Source of the DNA: Roseomonas sp. KE2513
GTDB lineage: Bacteria > Pseudomonadota > Alphaproteobacteria > Acetobacterales > Acetobacteraceae
NCBI RefSeq assembly: GCF_016107305.1
Contig: NZ_RCVR01000006.1
Location: 1 to 64,000 of the forward strand
Length of the DNA: 64,000 nucleotides
Direction: 5' to 3'
Shown: positions 23,119-33,107 of the stretch, in pieces
Layout: each line of letters opens with the position of its first letter
Numbering within the stretch: position 1 is the first letter of the stretch
Notes under the pieces: model-generated
Databases searched by the model: none
What the model was told of the DNA's origin: nothing
What the model saw: only the letters and a program-made list of their open reading frames with translations
Made by a program: the position numbers and the translations under genes

Positions 23119-24992
23119 TCCAGCTTCTCCGAGAGTTCCAGCCACTCCTCCTCCAGCTTCTCCAGCGTGGCGGCAATGGCGGCGCGGCGCGTGTTCGCCC
23201 AGGCGATGTCGGCGGGCTTGAAGCGCGCGTAGGTCTCGGTGTTGGAGAGCTTCTTCTCCAGCAGCCGGTCCTCCAGCTTCAGCTTCTCCATTCGCGCCTC
23301 GACCTCGCGCACGCGCTCCTTGATCGGCGCCAGCGCGGCCCGCGCCGCCGCGCGGCTGGCGGCGGTCGGTTTAGCGGGCGCGTCCGTGTCTCCCCGTGCC
23401 GCCGCCCGCGCCTCGCTCCGCGCCTCCCGGGCGCGGCCGGCCAGCCAGGCACGGTAGTCGGCGAGGTCGCCGTCGAAGGGCTTCACCTGGCCATCGGCCA
23501 CCAGCCAGAGCTGGTCGGCCGCGAGTTCGACCATGTGCGGGTCGTGGGTGATGATGACGACGGCGCCCTTGTACTCGGCGAGCGCCCGGACCATCGCCTC
23601 GCGCGCGTCGATGTCGAGGTGGTTCGTCGGCTCGTCGAGGATGAGGAGCTGCGGCGCGTCCCGCGTGGTGAGTGCCAGAAGCAGCCGCGCCTTCTCCCCG
23701 CCCGAGCAGTCGCTGATCTTCGTCGTCGCCCGGTCCACGTCGAGGCCGAAGCGCGCGAGCTGGCCGCGCACCTGGGTGATGGTGGCCTTGGGCATCACCG
23801 CCTGCATGTGGGAGAGCGGCGTGCCGTTGGGGTCCAGCGCCTCTGCCTGGTGCTGGTCGAAATAGCCGATCTTCAGCCGCGGCGTGCGCCGCACCTCGCC
23901 CGAGCTCGGCTCCAGCTTGCCGGCGATGAGCTTCGCGAGCGTGGACTTGCCGTTACCGTTGGCGCCGAGCAGCGCGACGCGGTCCTCCTGGTCCAGCCGC
24001 AGGCCGAGGCCGCTGAGGATGGTGCGGTTCCCGTAGCCGACGGAGGCGCCGTACATCGTCAGGATCGGCGGCGCGACCTCCACGGGGTCGGGGAACTCGA
24101 AGCGGGTCGGCCCGTCCTCCACGGTCGCCACCACCGGCGGCAGCTTCTCCAGCGCCTTGATGCGGGACTGCGCCTGGCGCGCCTTGCTCGCCTTGGCGCG
24201 GAAGCGGTCCACGAAGGCCTGCATATGGGCGCGCTCGGCCATGATCTTCACGTTGGCCGCGGCCTGCTGGGCCATGCGCTCCGTGCGGATGCGCACGAAC
24301 TCGGAATAGCCGCCCGGATAGGTCGTGATCTTGCCGCGGTCGAGATGCGCGATGCTGTCCACGCACTCGTCCAGCACCTCCCGGTCGTGGGAGATGATGA
24401 TGGCGGCGCCGGGGAAGCGCTTGATCCAGCCCTCGAGCCAGATCGTCGCCTCGAGGTCGAGGTGGTTCGTCGGCTCGTCCAGCAGCAGCAGGTCGGGCTC
24501 GAGCGAGAGGGCGCAGGCCAGCGCCACGCGCATCCGCCAGCCGCCCGAATACTCTCGCACCGGGCGAAGCTGCGCGGCACCATCAAAGCCGAGGCCCGCC
24601 AGCACCGCACCTGCACGCGCCGGGGCGGCATCGGCGCCGATGGCGATCAGCCGCTCCTGCACCTCGGCGGCGCGGGTGGGGTCGCCGTTCTCCAGCTCCG
24701 CCAGCAGCGCCGCGCGCTCGGTATCGGCCGCCAGCACCGTGTCGATCAGCGAGACATCCGTGCCGGGCTGCTCCTGCGCCACATGCGCCATGCGAGCCCG
24801 CGCGGCGATGCGGACCTCCCCGCCATCGGGCGAGAGGGCGCCGGTCAGCGCGCGGAACAGCGTGGACTTCCCGGCGCCGTTCCGCCCCACCAGACCCAGC
24901 TTGCGGCCGGGGTCGAGCTGAAGGTTGGCGCCGTCCAGCAGGGTGCGGCCGGCCATGCGGATGGTCAGGTCGCGAAGGGCGAGGACGGTCAT
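23109..24992 (-). CDS. ABC-F family ATP-binding protein (Uup/YheS-like)
   Basis: The 627-residue soluble protein has two ABC cassettes: Walker [10 protein letters not shown] and GANGNGKST, signatures YSGGWRMR and CSGGEKAR, and [23 protein letters not shown]. The inter-domain linker is charged and helical (about 240-300), and a C-terminal coiled coil ends the protein. There are no membrane segments, so it is an ABC-F translation factor of the Uup/YheS group and not a transporter. The ATG at 24992 is divergent from nhaA. Confidence 0.92.
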   Translation of the reverse strand: MTVLALRDLTIRMAGRTLLDGANLQLDPGRKLGLVGRNGAGKSTLFRALTGALSPDGGEVRIAARARMAHVAQEQPGTDVSLIDTVLAADTERAALLAELENGDPTRAAEVQERLIAIGADAAPARAGAVLAGLGFDGAAQLRPVREYSGGWRMRVALACALSLEPDLLLLDEPTNHLDLEATIWLEGWIKRFPGAAIIISHDREVLDECVDSIAHLDRGKITTYPGGYSEFVRIRTERMAQQAAANVKIMAERAHMQAFVDRFRAKASKARQAQSRIKALEKLPPVVATVEDGPTRFEFPDPVEVAPPILTMYGASVGYGNRTILSGLGLRLDQEDRVALLGANGNGKSTLAKLIAGKLEPSSGEVRRTPRLKIGYFDQHQAEALDPNGTPLSHMQAVMPKATITQVRGQLARFGLDVDRATTKISDCSGGEKARLLLALTTRDAPQLLILDEPTNHLDIDAREAMVRALAEYKGAVVIITHDPHMVELAADQLWLVADGQVKPFDGDLADYRAWLAGRAREARSEARAAARGDTDAPAKPTAASRAAARAALAPIKERVREVEARMEKLKLEDRLLEKKLSNTETYARFKPADIAWANTRRAAIAATLEKLEEEWLELSEKLEAA

Positions 24993-25032
24993 GCCGCGCC
25001 TTCTATACCGCCCGGGGTCCTGTTGGAACGAC

Positions 25033-25046
25033 GCGTTGTGCAACGC
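25033..25046. promoter_or_regulatory. Palindrome in the ABC-F/nhaA divergent region
   Basis: GCGTTG-TG-CAACGC is a perfect inverted repeat in the 126-base divergent gap. It could be an operator or a small hairpin in the nhaA leader. No family of regulator can be assigned. Confidence 0.3.
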
Positions 25047-25064
25047 AGCGCTGCCGGACCACCC

Positions 25065-25090
25065 TTGCCACCGGTCCGGCGCGTGCTAGG
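25065..25090 (+). promoter_or_regulatory. Candidate housekeeping promoter for nhaA
   Basis: TTGCCA (25065-25070) and GCTAGG (25085-25090) are 14 bases apart, close to the Caulobacter sigma73 pattern. They lie 29 bases before the ATG. Confidence 0.4.
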
Positions 25091-25118
25091 CGGGGGCGGC
25101 CCGAGAAAAGGAACGAGC

Positions 25119-26306
25119 ATGGCCGAGCCCCGCCACGCGCCGACGAGCGCCCTCCGCCGCTTCCTGGAGGCGGAATCCTCCGGCGGGCTCGTGCTGATGG
25201 GGGCGGCCGCCCTCGCGCTGGTGATCGCCAATACGCCGCTGAACGGGGCCTATGAAGCGGTGCTGCACGCCCATCTCGGTCCGTTGCCGCTGCTGGAGTG
25301 GATCAATGACGGGTTGATGGCCTTCTTCTTCCTCTTCGTAGGCATGGAGATCAAGCGCGAGGCCATTGACGGGCAGCTCGCGACCTGGCCGCGCCGCGCC
25401 CTGCCGGGCTTGGCCGCTGCGGGCGGGATGCTGGTGCCGGCCATCGTCTTCCTGCTGCTCAACCCGGCCGCCACCTCCCATGGCTGGGCCATTCCCACCG
25501 CGACCGACATCGCTTTCGCCCTGGGCGTCCTCTCCCTGCTGGGCAAGCGGGTGCCGGCCTCGCTCCGGGTGTTCCTGGCGGCGCTGGCCATCATCGACGA
25601 CCTCGGCGCTGTGGCCATCATCGCGGTCTTCTACACCGGCGGCCTCTCGGTGCCCGACCTCGCCGCGGCCGCCGCGGTGATCGCGGTCCTGGCCGCGATG
25701 AACCGCTTCGGCGTGCTGAAGCTCTGGCCCTATCTGGCGCTCGGGGCCGTGCTCTGGGTGCTGATGCTGCGCTCGGGCGTGCACGCCACTCTGGCCGGGG
25801 TTTTCCTCGCCCTGACCATCCCGCTGCGCCACCGCGTCGCCGCCCCGGACGACGAAGCGCTGAGCCCGCTTCACCGGCTGGAGCACGCCCTGGCCACGCC
25901 CGTTAGCTTCATCATCGTGCCCCTCTTCGGCTTGGCGAATGCGGGCGTGCCCTTCCTCAACCTGCCCGCCGAGGCCCTGGCGGCGCCGGTCACGCTGGGC
26001 GTCGGGCTCGGCCTGCTGATCGGCAAGGCCGTCGGGGTCTTCGCTGCGGCAATCCTGGCCATCCGCCTCGGCCTCGCGGATATGCCGGCCTATGCCAGCC
26101 GCACCCAGCTCTTCGGCACCGCCCTTCTCTGCGGGATCGGCTTCACGATGAGCCTCTTCGTCACCCTGCTTGCCTTCCCCGGCAACGAGCTGCTGCAGGC
26201 GGAGGCGAAGATCGGCATCCTCGGCGGGTCCTTCCTCTCGGGCCTGCTCGGCTACGCCCTGCTACGGGTCGCGCGGGGCGACTTCCCCCCGACGCCCTCC
26301 CGCTGA
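25119..26306 (+). CDS. nhaA: Na+/H+ antiporter NhaA
   Basis: The 395-residue protein has the NhaA layout of about twelve membrane segments. The unwound helix motif is [12 protein letters not shown] (about 126-137), and the ion-binding aspartate pair lies in [11 protein letters not shown] (about 155-165). It swaps protons for sodium or lithium at the inner membrane to control pH and salt. AAAAGGAA precedes the ATG at 25119. Ndk follows 65 bases later. Confidence 0.95.
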   Translation: MAEPRHAPTSALRRFLEAESSGGLVLMGAAALALVIANTPLNGAYEAVLHAHLGPLPLLEWINDGLMAFFFLFVGMEIKREAIDGQLATWPRRALPGLAAAGGMLVPAIVFLLLNPAATSHGWAIPTATDIAFALGVLSLLGKRVPASLRVFLAALAIIDDLGAVAIIAVFYTGGLSVPDLAAAAAVIAVLAAMNRFGVLKLWPYLALGAVLWVLMLRSGVHATLAGVFLALTIPLRHRVAAPDDEALSPLHRLEHALATPVSFIIVPLFGLANAGVPFLNLPAEALAAPVTLGVGLGLLIGKAVGVFAAAILAIRLGLADMPAYASRTQLFGTALLCGIGFTMSLFVTLLAFPGNELLQAEAKIGILGGSFLSGLLGYALLRVARGDFPPTPSR

Positions 26307-26371
26307 CCCCCCTTGCCGAGAGCGCCGGGCGCCGCTACCGGCCCCCTGACCAACCAAGGGAACCCGCCACC

Positions 26372-26794
26372 ATGGCCATCGAGCGCACCTTCAGCATCCT
26401 CAAGCCCGACGCGACCCGCCGGAACCTGACCGGCAAGATCAACGCCGTCTTCGAGGAGAAGGGCCTCCGGATCGTCGCGCAGCGCCGCATCCAGATGACC
26501 CAGTCCATGGCCGAGACCTTCTACGGCGTCCACAAGGAGCGGCCCTTCTTCAAGGATCTGGTGTCCTTCATGACCTCCAGCCCCGTGGTCGTGCAGGTGC
26601 TCGAGGGCGAGGACGCGGTGGCCAAGAACCGCGAGATCATGGGCGCCACCAACCCCGCCAACGCGGCCGAGGGCACCATCCGCAAGCTCTTCGCCGAGAG
26701 CATCGAGGCGAACTCGGTCCACGGCTCGGACAGCCCGGAGAACGCGGCGACGGAAATCGCCTTCTTCTTCGCCGGCCACGAGATCGTCGGCTGA
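26372..26794 (+). CDS. ndk: Nucleoside diphosphate kinase
   Basis: The 140-residue enzyme starts [15 protein letters not shown] and has the active-site His in [11 protein letters not shown] (about residue 117). It transfers the gamma phosphate of ATP to NDPs. Length and motifs are typical. AAGGGAA precedes the ATG. A complex inverted repeat element follows the stop. Confidence 0.97.
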   Translation: MAIERTFSILKPDATRRNLTGKINAVFEEKGLRIVAQRRIQMTQSMAETFYGVHKERPFFKDLVSFMTSSPVVVQVLEGEDAVAKNREIMGATNPANAAEGTIRKLFAESIEANSVHGSDSPENAATEIAFFFAGHEIVG

Positions 26795-26812
26795 GCTAAG
26801 GCAAGGAAGGTC

Positions 26813-26892
26813 GGGAGAAGGAATTCCCCCGAACCCCCATCTTCTTTCTTTCGGAAAGAAAAAGGAGGGGGTCTGGGGGAGTTCACTCCCCC
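26813..26892. repeat. Dispersed inverted-repeat element A, probable bidirectional terminator
   Basis: Two related arms (26813-26852 and 26854-26892) face each other around a CTTTC-G-GAAAG centre. The right arm contains GAAAAAGG, GGGGTCTGGGG and the perfect hairpin GGGGGAGT-TC-ACTCCCCC (26875-26892). It lies between the convergent ndk and Bug genes. Element B at 48436-48492 shares its core motifs. Confidence 0.7.
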
Positions 26893-26902
26893 GGCCTTGC
26901 TC

Positions 26903-27889
26903 CTACCCGAAGCTGATGCCGGTATCCCGCATCAGCCCCTTCACCACCTCCCGCTCGCTCACCAGCCGCCGCGCCAGCCCCTCGGCATCCGCCGGCACCG
27001 CCGAGGCGCCCATCGCGGTCAGGCGCCGCCGCACCTCCTCGTCCTTCGTCGCGAACTCCACCGCCTCCTCCAACCGCCGCCGGATCGGCTCGGGCGTGCC
27101 GGTGCGGCAGAACATCGCGTTCCAGCTCGTCAGGTCGAAGCCCGGGAAGCCCGATTCCGCGATCGTCGGCACCCCCTCGATGCCCCCGCGCCGGATGCCG
27201 GAGGTGAGCGCGATCGGGCGTGCCTTCCCGGCATCGATCACCGGCTGCAGCGAATTGGCCGAGAGATAGCCGGAAGGCAGCGTGTCCCCCGCCAGGTCCC
27301 GCGCCACCTCCGCGCCGCCGCGATAGGGGATGTGCTCCATCCTGACCCCGGAGCGGTGCGCCAGCAGCGCGCCCGCCAGATGCCCCGTGTTGCCCACGCC
27401 CGGCGAGCCGTAGGGCATGCCGCCCGGCATGGTTCGCGCCTTGTCGAGGTAGCCCTTCAGGTCCGTGATTCCCGTCGAGGTCGGGACGGCCAGGATATAG
27501 GGCACCTCCGCCACCATCCCGACCGGGGTGAAATCGCGCTCGTAGTCGAAGGGCAGGTTGCGGTTGATGAACTGGGCGATGATGAAGGAGGCCGCGTCGA
27601 AGAGCAGCGTGTGCCCGTCGGCCGGCGCCTGGAAGACCTGCCCTGCGGCCAGCGCGCCGCCCGCGCCCGTGCGGTTCTCCACCACCACCGTCTGGCCGAG
27701 GAATTCTGACAGCTTCGGCTGGATCAGCCGGGACATGGTGTCGGAATTGCCGCCGGCGGCAAAGGCGATCACCACCCGGATCGGCCGGTTGGGGAAAGCC
27801 GCCTGCGCGTGCACCGCCGGCGCCGCGAGCAGCCCACCCGCCAGGGCGCCCAGCCCGCGGCGCCCGAGAAACATGGCATTCCGGCTCAT
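26903..27889 (-). CDS. Bug-family tripartite tricarboxylate transporter substrate-binding protein
   Basis: From ATG 27889, with GAGGAG upstream, the product is 328 residues. An exported N-terminus (FLGRRGLGALAGGLLAAPAVHAQA) has an AHA-Q-type cleavage site and possibly a Tat RR. FPNRPIRVVIAFAAGGNSD, NRTGAGGALA and MPYGSPGVGNTGHLAGALL are family hallmarks. Bug proteins capture carboxylates or other small organic acids in the periplasm. No TctA/TctB membrane genes adjoin it, as is usual for orphan Bug proteins. Divergent from a GNAT gene by 97 bases. Confidence 0.93.
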   Translation of the reverse strand: MSRNAMFLGRRGLGALAGGLLAAPAVHAQAAFPNRPIRVVIAFAAGGNSDTMSRLIQPKLSEFLGQTVVVENRTGAGGALAAGQVFQAPADGHTLLFDAASFIIAQFINRNLPFDYERDFTPVGMVAEVPYILAVPTSTGITDLKGYLDKARTMPGGMPYGSPGVGNTGHLAGALLAHRSGVRMEHIPYRGGAEVARDLAGDTLPSGYLSANSLQPVIDAGKARPIALTSGIRRGGIEGVPTIAESGFPGFDLTSWNAMFCRTGTPEPIRRRLEEAVEFATKDEEVRRRLTAMGASAVPADAEGLARRLVSEREVVKGLMRDTGISFG

Positions 27890-27986
27890 CCAGCGCTCCT
27901 CTTTCACAATTCCGGACCTTGGCGGCCCTTCCACATCCCTCGATCCTGCGCCCGCCCGTCCGCCGGGTCGAGTTCAGGAGCCCGCG

Positions 27987-28475
27987 ATGAACCCTTCCAC
28001 CCCCGGCCCGATCCTGCGCCCGCTGTGGCCGGGGGAGATGCCCGCCCTGGTCGCGATGCAGTCCGCCTCCTTCGCGGCGCTCGCCACGGCCTATCCGCCC
28101 GCTCTCGCCCCGGCCTACGACGCCATGCTGCGGGAGCCGACCTACGCGGCCGAGGTCGCCGAGAGCGACGTCTGGGTGGCGGAAGGGGAAGGGACGATCC
28201 TCGGCAGCGCCGGCTGGTTGGGGCAGGGGGACGGCCTCGGCCGCATCCGCAAGGTCTTCGTCCATCCCAGTGCAGCCCGGCAGGGGCTGGCCACCCACCT
28301 GGTGCGCGCCGCGGAGGAGCGGGCGCGGGCGGCCGGCTGCACGCGCTTCATCCTGCGCGCCTATCTCAACGCGGTGCCCTTCTACGAACGCCTCGGCTAC
28401 GTCGCCGACCGGCCCGGCGAGCGGGCGCTTCCGGGCGGGCTTTCCATGCCCGTGCTGTTCATGCGGAAGGGCTGA
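27987..28475 (+). CDS. GNAT family N-acetyltransferase
   Basis: The 162-residue protein has the acetyl-CoA pyrophosphate loop in KVFVHPSAARQGLATHLV, followed by LRAYLNAVPFYERLGY, the usual GNAT end. It moves an acetyl group from acetyl-CoA to an unknown amine. CAGGAG precedes the ATG. Its last 17 bases overlap the convergent lysozyme-like gene. Confidence 0.9.
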   Translation: MNPSTPGPILRPLWPGEMPALVAMQSASFAALATAYPPALAPAYDAMLREPTYAAEVAESDVWVAEGEGTILGSAGWLGQGDGLGRIRKVFVHPSAARQGLATHLVRAAEERARAAGCTRFILRAYLNAVPFYERLGYVADRPGERALPGGLSMPVLFMRKG

Positions 28476-29157
28476 CCCCCGCCCGCGCGGCGTAGGAGAG
28501 GTCCGAGAAGTCCCGCAGCCGCCGCTCCACCCCCGCGAAGGCGGCGCGGCTGGCCTCCGGCACCGGGGCGTCCGGCGTGCGCGTGCGATGCTCCAGCCAG
28601 CGCGCCACCGCGCCGGCGCCGCGGCGGTGGGCGGCCGCGACAAGGCCGGCCTCCGTCAACGTCACGGGCTGGCCGTCGCTCGCCTGCACCGTCCGCCCGG
28701 CGGCGCCCAGGGCCCCGTTGGCGCTCAGCTGCCGCTCCGTCCGTGCGAGGTACTGCCCCATCGCCGCCTCCTGCGCGGAGGGGATCGCGAGGAAATCGGC
28801 CTCGCTCCGCACCCCCGCCGCCGCGGCCCGCCCGGTCCAGCCGCCCGCAGCGTCCTGCCAGCCGATATCGCGCAGGGCCACGGGCAACAACTGGTAGCGG
28901 CCGAGCGCCCCGGAGGCGTCGTTGCGCGCCCCCCAGCTGGCGCCCGCGCTCTCCTGCGCTGCGATCCGGTCGCGAAAGGCCGCGTCCGGCCCTGCCACGC
29001 GGGTCGCCTCGGCCGGGCGCACGGCCGCGACCGCCCGCGCCGGCACGAAAGGCGCCTGGACCCGGGCCAGCGCGTTCTTGAAATCCGCCGTCTTGGCGAC
29101 CGCCTTCAGGGCGCGGCCCGTTCGCGGCGCCAGGGTCTGCACTGGCTGCGTGCTCAT
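28459..29157 (-). CDS. Lysozyme-like (transglycosylase SLT-type) domain protein
   Basis: The 232-residue protein has a core RIAAQESAGASWGARN, followed by SGALGRYQLLPVALRD. This is the fold signature of lytic transglycosylase-like proteins, with the Glu of QESAG the likely catalytic residue. No Sec signal is clear: the N-terminus is Thr/Lys/Arg-rich with an Ala-Val-Pro linker, as in cytoplasmic or flagellum-type export proteins. It may trim peptidoglycan during envelope or flagellar assembly. The identity is moderate, based on motifs only. Confidence 0.65.
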   Translation of the reverse strand: MSTQPVQTLAPRTGRALKAVAKTADFKNALARVQAPFVPARAVAAVRPAEATRVAGPDAAFRDRIAAQESAGASWGARNDASGALGRYQLLPVALRDIGWQDAAGGWTGRAAAAGVRSEADFLAIPSAQEAAMGQYLARTERQLSANGALGAAGRTVQASDGQPVTLTEAGLVAAAHRRGAGAVARWLEHRTRTPDAPVPEASRAAFAGVERRLRDFSDLSYAARAGVSPSA

Positions 29158-29274
29158 GCGGCCGGAGACTGCCAGGAAGGGCTGATCAAGCGGTTAACGG
29201 CGCTGGGCGTTCTGGCAAACGAAACTGCTGCTTCGGCCTCTCGTTCTTCCGGCCAGCTCGAAAGGACCCGGCGC

Positions 29275-30147
29275 ATGCCCGACGACCAGAAAACCCCCCA
29301 GCCGCCGCAGCACCAGGAGCATCAGCCCGGCATCGAGGCCGAGATGACGCCCCGTCCGCAATCCTCGATGGAGAACTGGAAGGCTTCGGGCAAGCTGGAG
29401 GGCAAGAAGGCGCTCGTCACCGGCGGCGATTCCGGGATCGGCCGCGCGGTTGCGATCGGCTTCGCCAAGGAGGGTGCGGACGTCGTCATCCTCTACAAGG
29501 ACGAGCACGAGGACGCCGCCGAGACCAAGCGGCTGGTCGAGGCCGCTGGGCGTCGTTGCGAGAGCATCGCCGGCGACGTGGGCGACGCCGCCTTCGTGCG
29601 CGATGCCGTGACGCGCGCGGCGGGCTTCCTCGGCGGCCGCATCGACGTGCTCGTGAACAATGCCGCCGAGCAGCACACGAACGAGGACTTCGCCACCATC
29701 GACGAGGCCCAGGTCGAGCGCACCTTCCGCACGAACATCCTCGGCTATTTCTGGGTGGCCAAGAACGCGCTGCCGCACATGCCGGAGGGGGGCGCGATCA
29801 TCAATACCACCTCCGTCACGGCCTATCGCGGCAGCCCGCAGCTGATCGATTATTCCAGCACCAAGGGCGCTATCCTCGCCTTCACGCGCAGCCTCTCGCA
29901 GCAGCTTTTCGAAAAGCGGAAGATCCGCGTGAACGGCGTGGCGCCCGGCCCGATCTGGACGCCGCTGATCCCCGCCAGCTTCACCGACGAGAAGACCGCC
30001 GAGCACGGCGCCTCCGCCAAGATGGGCCGTGCGGGGCAGCCGGACGAGGTGGCGCCGAGCTACATCTTCCTCGCCTCGAACGCGGACAGCTCCTACATCA
30101 ACGGCCAGGTGCTGCACCCGAACGGCGGCGATGTGGTGAACGGCTAA
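29275..30147 (+). CDS. SDR family oxidoreductase (glucose/ribitol dehydrogenase-like, general-stress type)
   Basis: The 290-residue protein has a polar N-terminal extension (residues 1-40, Gln/Pro/His-rich), then GKKALVTGGDSGIGRA, NNAAEQH, and Y-SST-K (about 195-199). The extension and ALVTGGDSGIG are typical of YhdF/YghA-like SDRs found with stress genes. It reduces or oxidises a sugar or aldehyde with NAD(P). AAAGGA precedes the ATG. The stop shares the bases CTAA with the stop of the convergent UraD gene. Confidence 0.92.
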   Translation: MPDDQKTPQPPQHQEHQPGIEAEMTPRPQSSMENWKASGKLEGKKALVTGGDSGIGRAVAIGFAKEGADVVILYKDEHEDAAETKRLVEAAGRRCESIAGDVGDAAFVRDAVTRAAGFLGGRIDVLVNNAAEQHTNEDFATIDEAQVERTFRTNILGYFWVAKNALPHMPEGGAIINTTSVTAYRGSPQLIDYSSTKGAILAFTRSLSQQLFEKRKIRVNGVAPGPIWTPLIPASFTDEKTAEHGASAKMGRAGQPDEVAPSYIFLASNADSSYINGQVLHPNGGDVVNG

Positions 30148-30962
30148 AGGGTCAGCCGCCAGCCCCCCGCCCCGCCTTGCAGGCGGAGGGCGAGATCGGC
30201 CGCGGGATCGGCCACCTCGAAGGGCAGCGCCGCGCCATCAGCCAGGATGGCGTAGCGCCCGATCTTGAGGGCCTCGCCCGCGAGCAGGGGGCCGGCCCTG
30301 CCTGCTGCATCGGTTGTCCACTCGCCCGCGGCGGTGCCCTCTATCTGCAGCGTCAGACGCAGCCCTGCGAAGGGTGCGCCCGCCCTTTCCAGGGCGCGCA
30401 GCAGGATCGCGCCGCGCGGGGGCTCGGCGTCCGGCGCCTCCACCCGCGCCGCCAGCCGCAGCCGCGATACGTGGCCGACCTCCTCCATCGCCCTCGCGCG
30501 CTCCTCCTCGACGGACCGTCCGAGCCGCGCGCGGAACCCGCGGAGCACGTCCGCCGCCGTGTGCCGGCGCAGGCAGATCATGAAGGGGATGCCGTGGCGC
30601 GAGCGATACGCGGCGTTGAGGCGCGCCAACTCCTCGGCATCGGTTTCGGCCAAGCCCGCGCCGCCCTGTTCCTCGCGGGAGGCGGCGGTAAGCCCTACGG
30701 GCAGGGCGCCCGCCGACAGTTCCGGGTGCAGGTTGAGAAAGCGGACCCTTTCTGCCTCATCCAGCCCCCGCAGCACCGTCATCAGCCCGGCGTGAAGCGC
30801 CGCCACGCTGGGGAAAGGACGCGCCGGGGCTGCCCCGGCAGCCACCCAGCGCGCGTGCTCGAAGATGCCCTCCAGCGCTGCCGCGAAGCCCTCTGCCGGC
30901 ATCGCGTTCAGCGCCGCGAGCGCCACCCGCGGCGCATTCACCGCCGATCCATCCGCCATCAT
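30144..30962 (-). CDS. uraD: OHCU decarboxylase fused to a degenerate transthyretin/HIUase-like domain
   Basis: The product has 272 residues from the first of two ATGs. Residues 1-172 are 2-oxo-4-hydroxy-4-carboxy-5-ureidoimidazoline decarboxylase: LNLHPEL with H79, SREEQGGAGL (95-104) and IPFMICLRRHTAADVL. Residues 185-272 resemble 5-hydroxyisourate hydrolase (AGLRLTLQIEG, GRAGPLLAGEALKIGRYAI). However, the N-terminal HVLD and the C-terminal YRGS active-site motifs are absent. The first domain makes (S)-allantoin in uric-acid breakdown; the second is probably structural. No urate oxidase is nearby. Confidence 0.85.
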   Translation of the reverse strand: MMADGSAVNAPRVALAALNAMPAEGFAAALEGIFEHARWVAAGAAPARPFPSVAALHAGLMTVLRGLDEAERVRFLNLHPELSAGALPVGLTAASREEQGGAGLAETDAEELARLNAAYRSRHGIPFMICLRRHTAADVLRGFRARLGRSVEEERARAMEEVGHVSRLRLAARVEAPDAEPPRGAILLRALERAGAPFAGLRLTLQIEGTAAGEWTTDAAGRAGPLLAGEALKIGRYAILADGAALPFEVADPAADLALRLQGGAGGWRLTL

Positions 30963-31115
30963 CGATCCCCCTTGCCTGGATGATCCCCCGCACCCGCATC
31001 CCCGGCAACGGAGCGCCCGCGTTTCACTGTGCAGCATTCTCCGCCCTGGCGCGTTGGAAGACCTCGGCCCGGTCCACCCGGGCAGGCCAGCCCTGAACCC
31101 GAGAGAGGACCCCGC

Positions 31116-32285
31116 ATGAAGGCGATCACCTGGCACGGCAAGAACGACATGCGTTGCGACACCGTGCCCGACCCCAAGATCGAGGACGGCCGCGACGCGA
31201 TCATCAAGGTTTCCTCCTGCGCCATTTGCGGCTCGGACCTGCACATCATGGACGGCATGATCCCGGGCATGGAGCGCGGCGACATCGTCGGCCACGAGTG
31301 CATGGGCGAGGTCGTCGAGGTCGGCAAGGACAACAAGAAGCTGAAGGTCGGCGACCGCGTGGTGATTCCCTTCACCATCTCCTGCGGCGAGTGCTTCTTC
31401 TGCCAGAAGGGCTTCTTCTCCGGCTGCGAGCGCTCCAACCGCACCGCGAAGACCGCCGAGAAGCTCTGGGGCCATTCCCCGGCGGGCCTCTTCGGCTATT
31501 CCCACATCCTCGGCGGCTACGCCGGTGGGCAGGCCGAATACGTGCGCGTGCCCTACGCCGATGTCGGCCACATCAAGGTGCCGGATGGCATGACGGACGA
31601 GCAGGCGCTGTTCCTGTCCGACATCTTCCCCACCGGCTACATGGGCGCCGAATTCTGCAACATCCAGGGCGGCGAGACGATCGCCATCTGGGGCTGCGGG
31701 CCGGTCGGCCAGATGGCGATCCGCAGCGCCTTCCTGCTCGGCGCCGAGCGCGTGATCGCCATCGACACCGTGCCCGAGCGACTGGCCATGGCGCGCGCGG
31801 CCGGCGCCGAAACGCTCGATTTCCACGACGTCGATGTCTACGACGCCATCCAGGAGCGCACGCACGGCCGCGGCGCCGACGCCTGCATCGACGCGGTCGG
31901 CACCGAGGCCGATGGCACCGCGAGCTTTGATTCCGTCATCGACCGCATCAAGGTCGCGACCTTCATGGGCACGGACCGCCCGCACGTGCTGCGCCAGGCG
32001 ATCCATTGCTGCCGCAACTTCGGCACGGTCTCCATCATCGGCGTCTACGGCGGCCTGCTGGACAAGATCCCCTTCGGTTCGGCCATCAACCGCGGCCTGA
32101 CCTTCCGCATGGCCCAGACCCCGGTGCAGCACTACATGCCGATCCTGCTGGAGCGCATCCAGAAGGGCGAGATCGATCCGTCCTTCGTCATCACGCACAC
32201 CGCGTCGCTCGAGCAGGGGCCGGATCTCTACAAGACCTTCAGGGACAAGAAGGACGGCTGCATCAAGGTCGTCCTGAAGCCCTGA
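31116..32285 (+). CDS. Zinc-dependent alcohol dehydrogenase (glutathione-independent formaldehyde-type MDR)
   Basis: The 389-residue protein is an MDR enzyme. The catalytic zinc ligands are in [13 protein letters not shown] and GHECMGEV, and the four-Cys structural zinc loop is [16 protein letters not shown]. The NAD-binding GCGPVGQMA lies near residue 192. The large insert after the structural zinc resembles formaldehyde-dismutase/threonine-like members. It probably oxidises small alcohols or aldehydes. GAGAGAGGA precedes the ATG. An SDR follows 23 bases later and is probably co-transcribed. Confidence 0.92.
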   Translation: MKAITWHGKNDMRCDTVPDPKIEDGRDAIIKVSSCAICGSDLHIMDGMIPGMERGDIVGHECMGEVVEVGKDNKKLKVGDRVVIPFTISCGECFFCQKGFFSGCERSNRTAKTAEKLWGHSPAGLFGYSHILGGYAGGQAEYVRVPYADVGHIKVPDGMTDEQALFLSDIFPTGYMGAEFCNIQGGETIAIWGCGPVGQMAIRSAFLLGAERVIAIDTVPERLAMARAAGAETLDFHDVDVYDAIQERTHGRGADACIDAVGTEADGTASFDSVIDRIKVATFMGTDRPHVLRQAIHCCRNFGTVSIIGVYGGLLDKIPFGSAINRGLTFRMAQTPVQHYMPILLERIQKGEIDPSFVITHTASLEQGPDLYKTFRDKKDGCIKVVLKP

Positions 32286-32308
32286 TCCCACAAATCCAAG
32301 GAACCATC

Positions 32309-33097
32309 ATGGCCCAAGCCATCCGACCGCTCGCCATCGTCACCGGCGCCTCCACGGGCATCGGGCTCGAGCTTGCAAAGGAAGCCGCGAACCACGGCTA
32401 TGACCTGCTGATCGCCGCCGACGAGCCGGCGATCGAGACCGCGGCCACCGAGCTGCGCGCGCTCAACGTGAACGTGGACGCCGTGCAGGCTGATCTCTCC
32501 ACCACCGAAGGGGTGGACAAGCTTCTCGCGGCAACCCGCGGCCGCGAGGTGGAGGCGCTTCTCGCCAATGCCGGGCGCGGCCTCGGGAAGGGATTCCTCG
32601 ACGAGGACTTCAACGAGGCCCGCAAGGTGGTGGACACGAACATCACCGGCACGATCTACCTCATCCACAAGGTGGGGCAGTCGATGCGGGCGCGGCGCGC
32701 CGGCAAGATCCTCATCACGGGCTCGATCGCGGGCTTCATGCCCGGCAGCTTCCAAGCCATCTACAACGGCACGAAGTCCTTCCTGAACTCCTTCTCCTTC
32801 GCCATCCGCGACGAGCTGAAGGACACGGGCGTCACCGTCACCTGCCTCATGCCCGGCCCGACCGAGACCGAGTTCTTCGAGCGCGCCGACCTGATGGACA
32901 CCTCCGTCGGCCAGGGCAAGAAGGACGATGCGGGCATGGTCGCCCGCGTCGGTTTCGAGGCGATGATGAAGGGTGAGGGCGACGTGGTCAGCGGCTGGAA
33001 GAACAAGATCCAGTCCGCCGTCGCCAATGTGCTGCCGGCCGGCGTGACCGCGGCGCTTCACCGCGGCATGGCCGAGCCCGGCAGCGGCAAGCAGTAG
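32309..33097 (+). CDS. SDR family NAD(P)-dependent oxidoreductase
   Basis: The 262-residue protein has IVTGASTGIGLELA, LLANAGRG and Y-NGT-K (about 151-155). Its C-terminus resembles SDRs often encoded with a zinc alcohol dehydrogenase, which is upstream here. AAGGAA precedes the ATG. It may handle the same substrate family as its neighbour. The exact function is unknown. Confidence 0.92.
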   Translation: MAQAIRPLAIVTGASTGIGLELAKEAANHGYDLLIAADEPAIETAATELRALNVNVDAVQADLSTTEGVDKLLAATRGREVEALLANAGRGLGKGFLDEDFNEARKVVDTNITGTIYLIHKVGQSMRARRAGKILITGSIAGFMPGSFQAIYNGTKSFLNSFSFAIRDELKDTGVTVTCLMPGPTETEFFERADLMDTSVGQGKKDDAGMVARVGFEAMMKGEGDVVSGWKNKIQSAVANVLPAGVTAALHRGMAEPGSGKQ

Positions 33098-33107
33098 CCC
33101 CAACCGG

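Noticed and set aside
23535-25118. Long plus-strand frame leading into nhaA
   Set aside because: It is antisense to the ABC-F gene. NhaA begins at the ATG at 25119 with a good ribosome-binding site and normal length.
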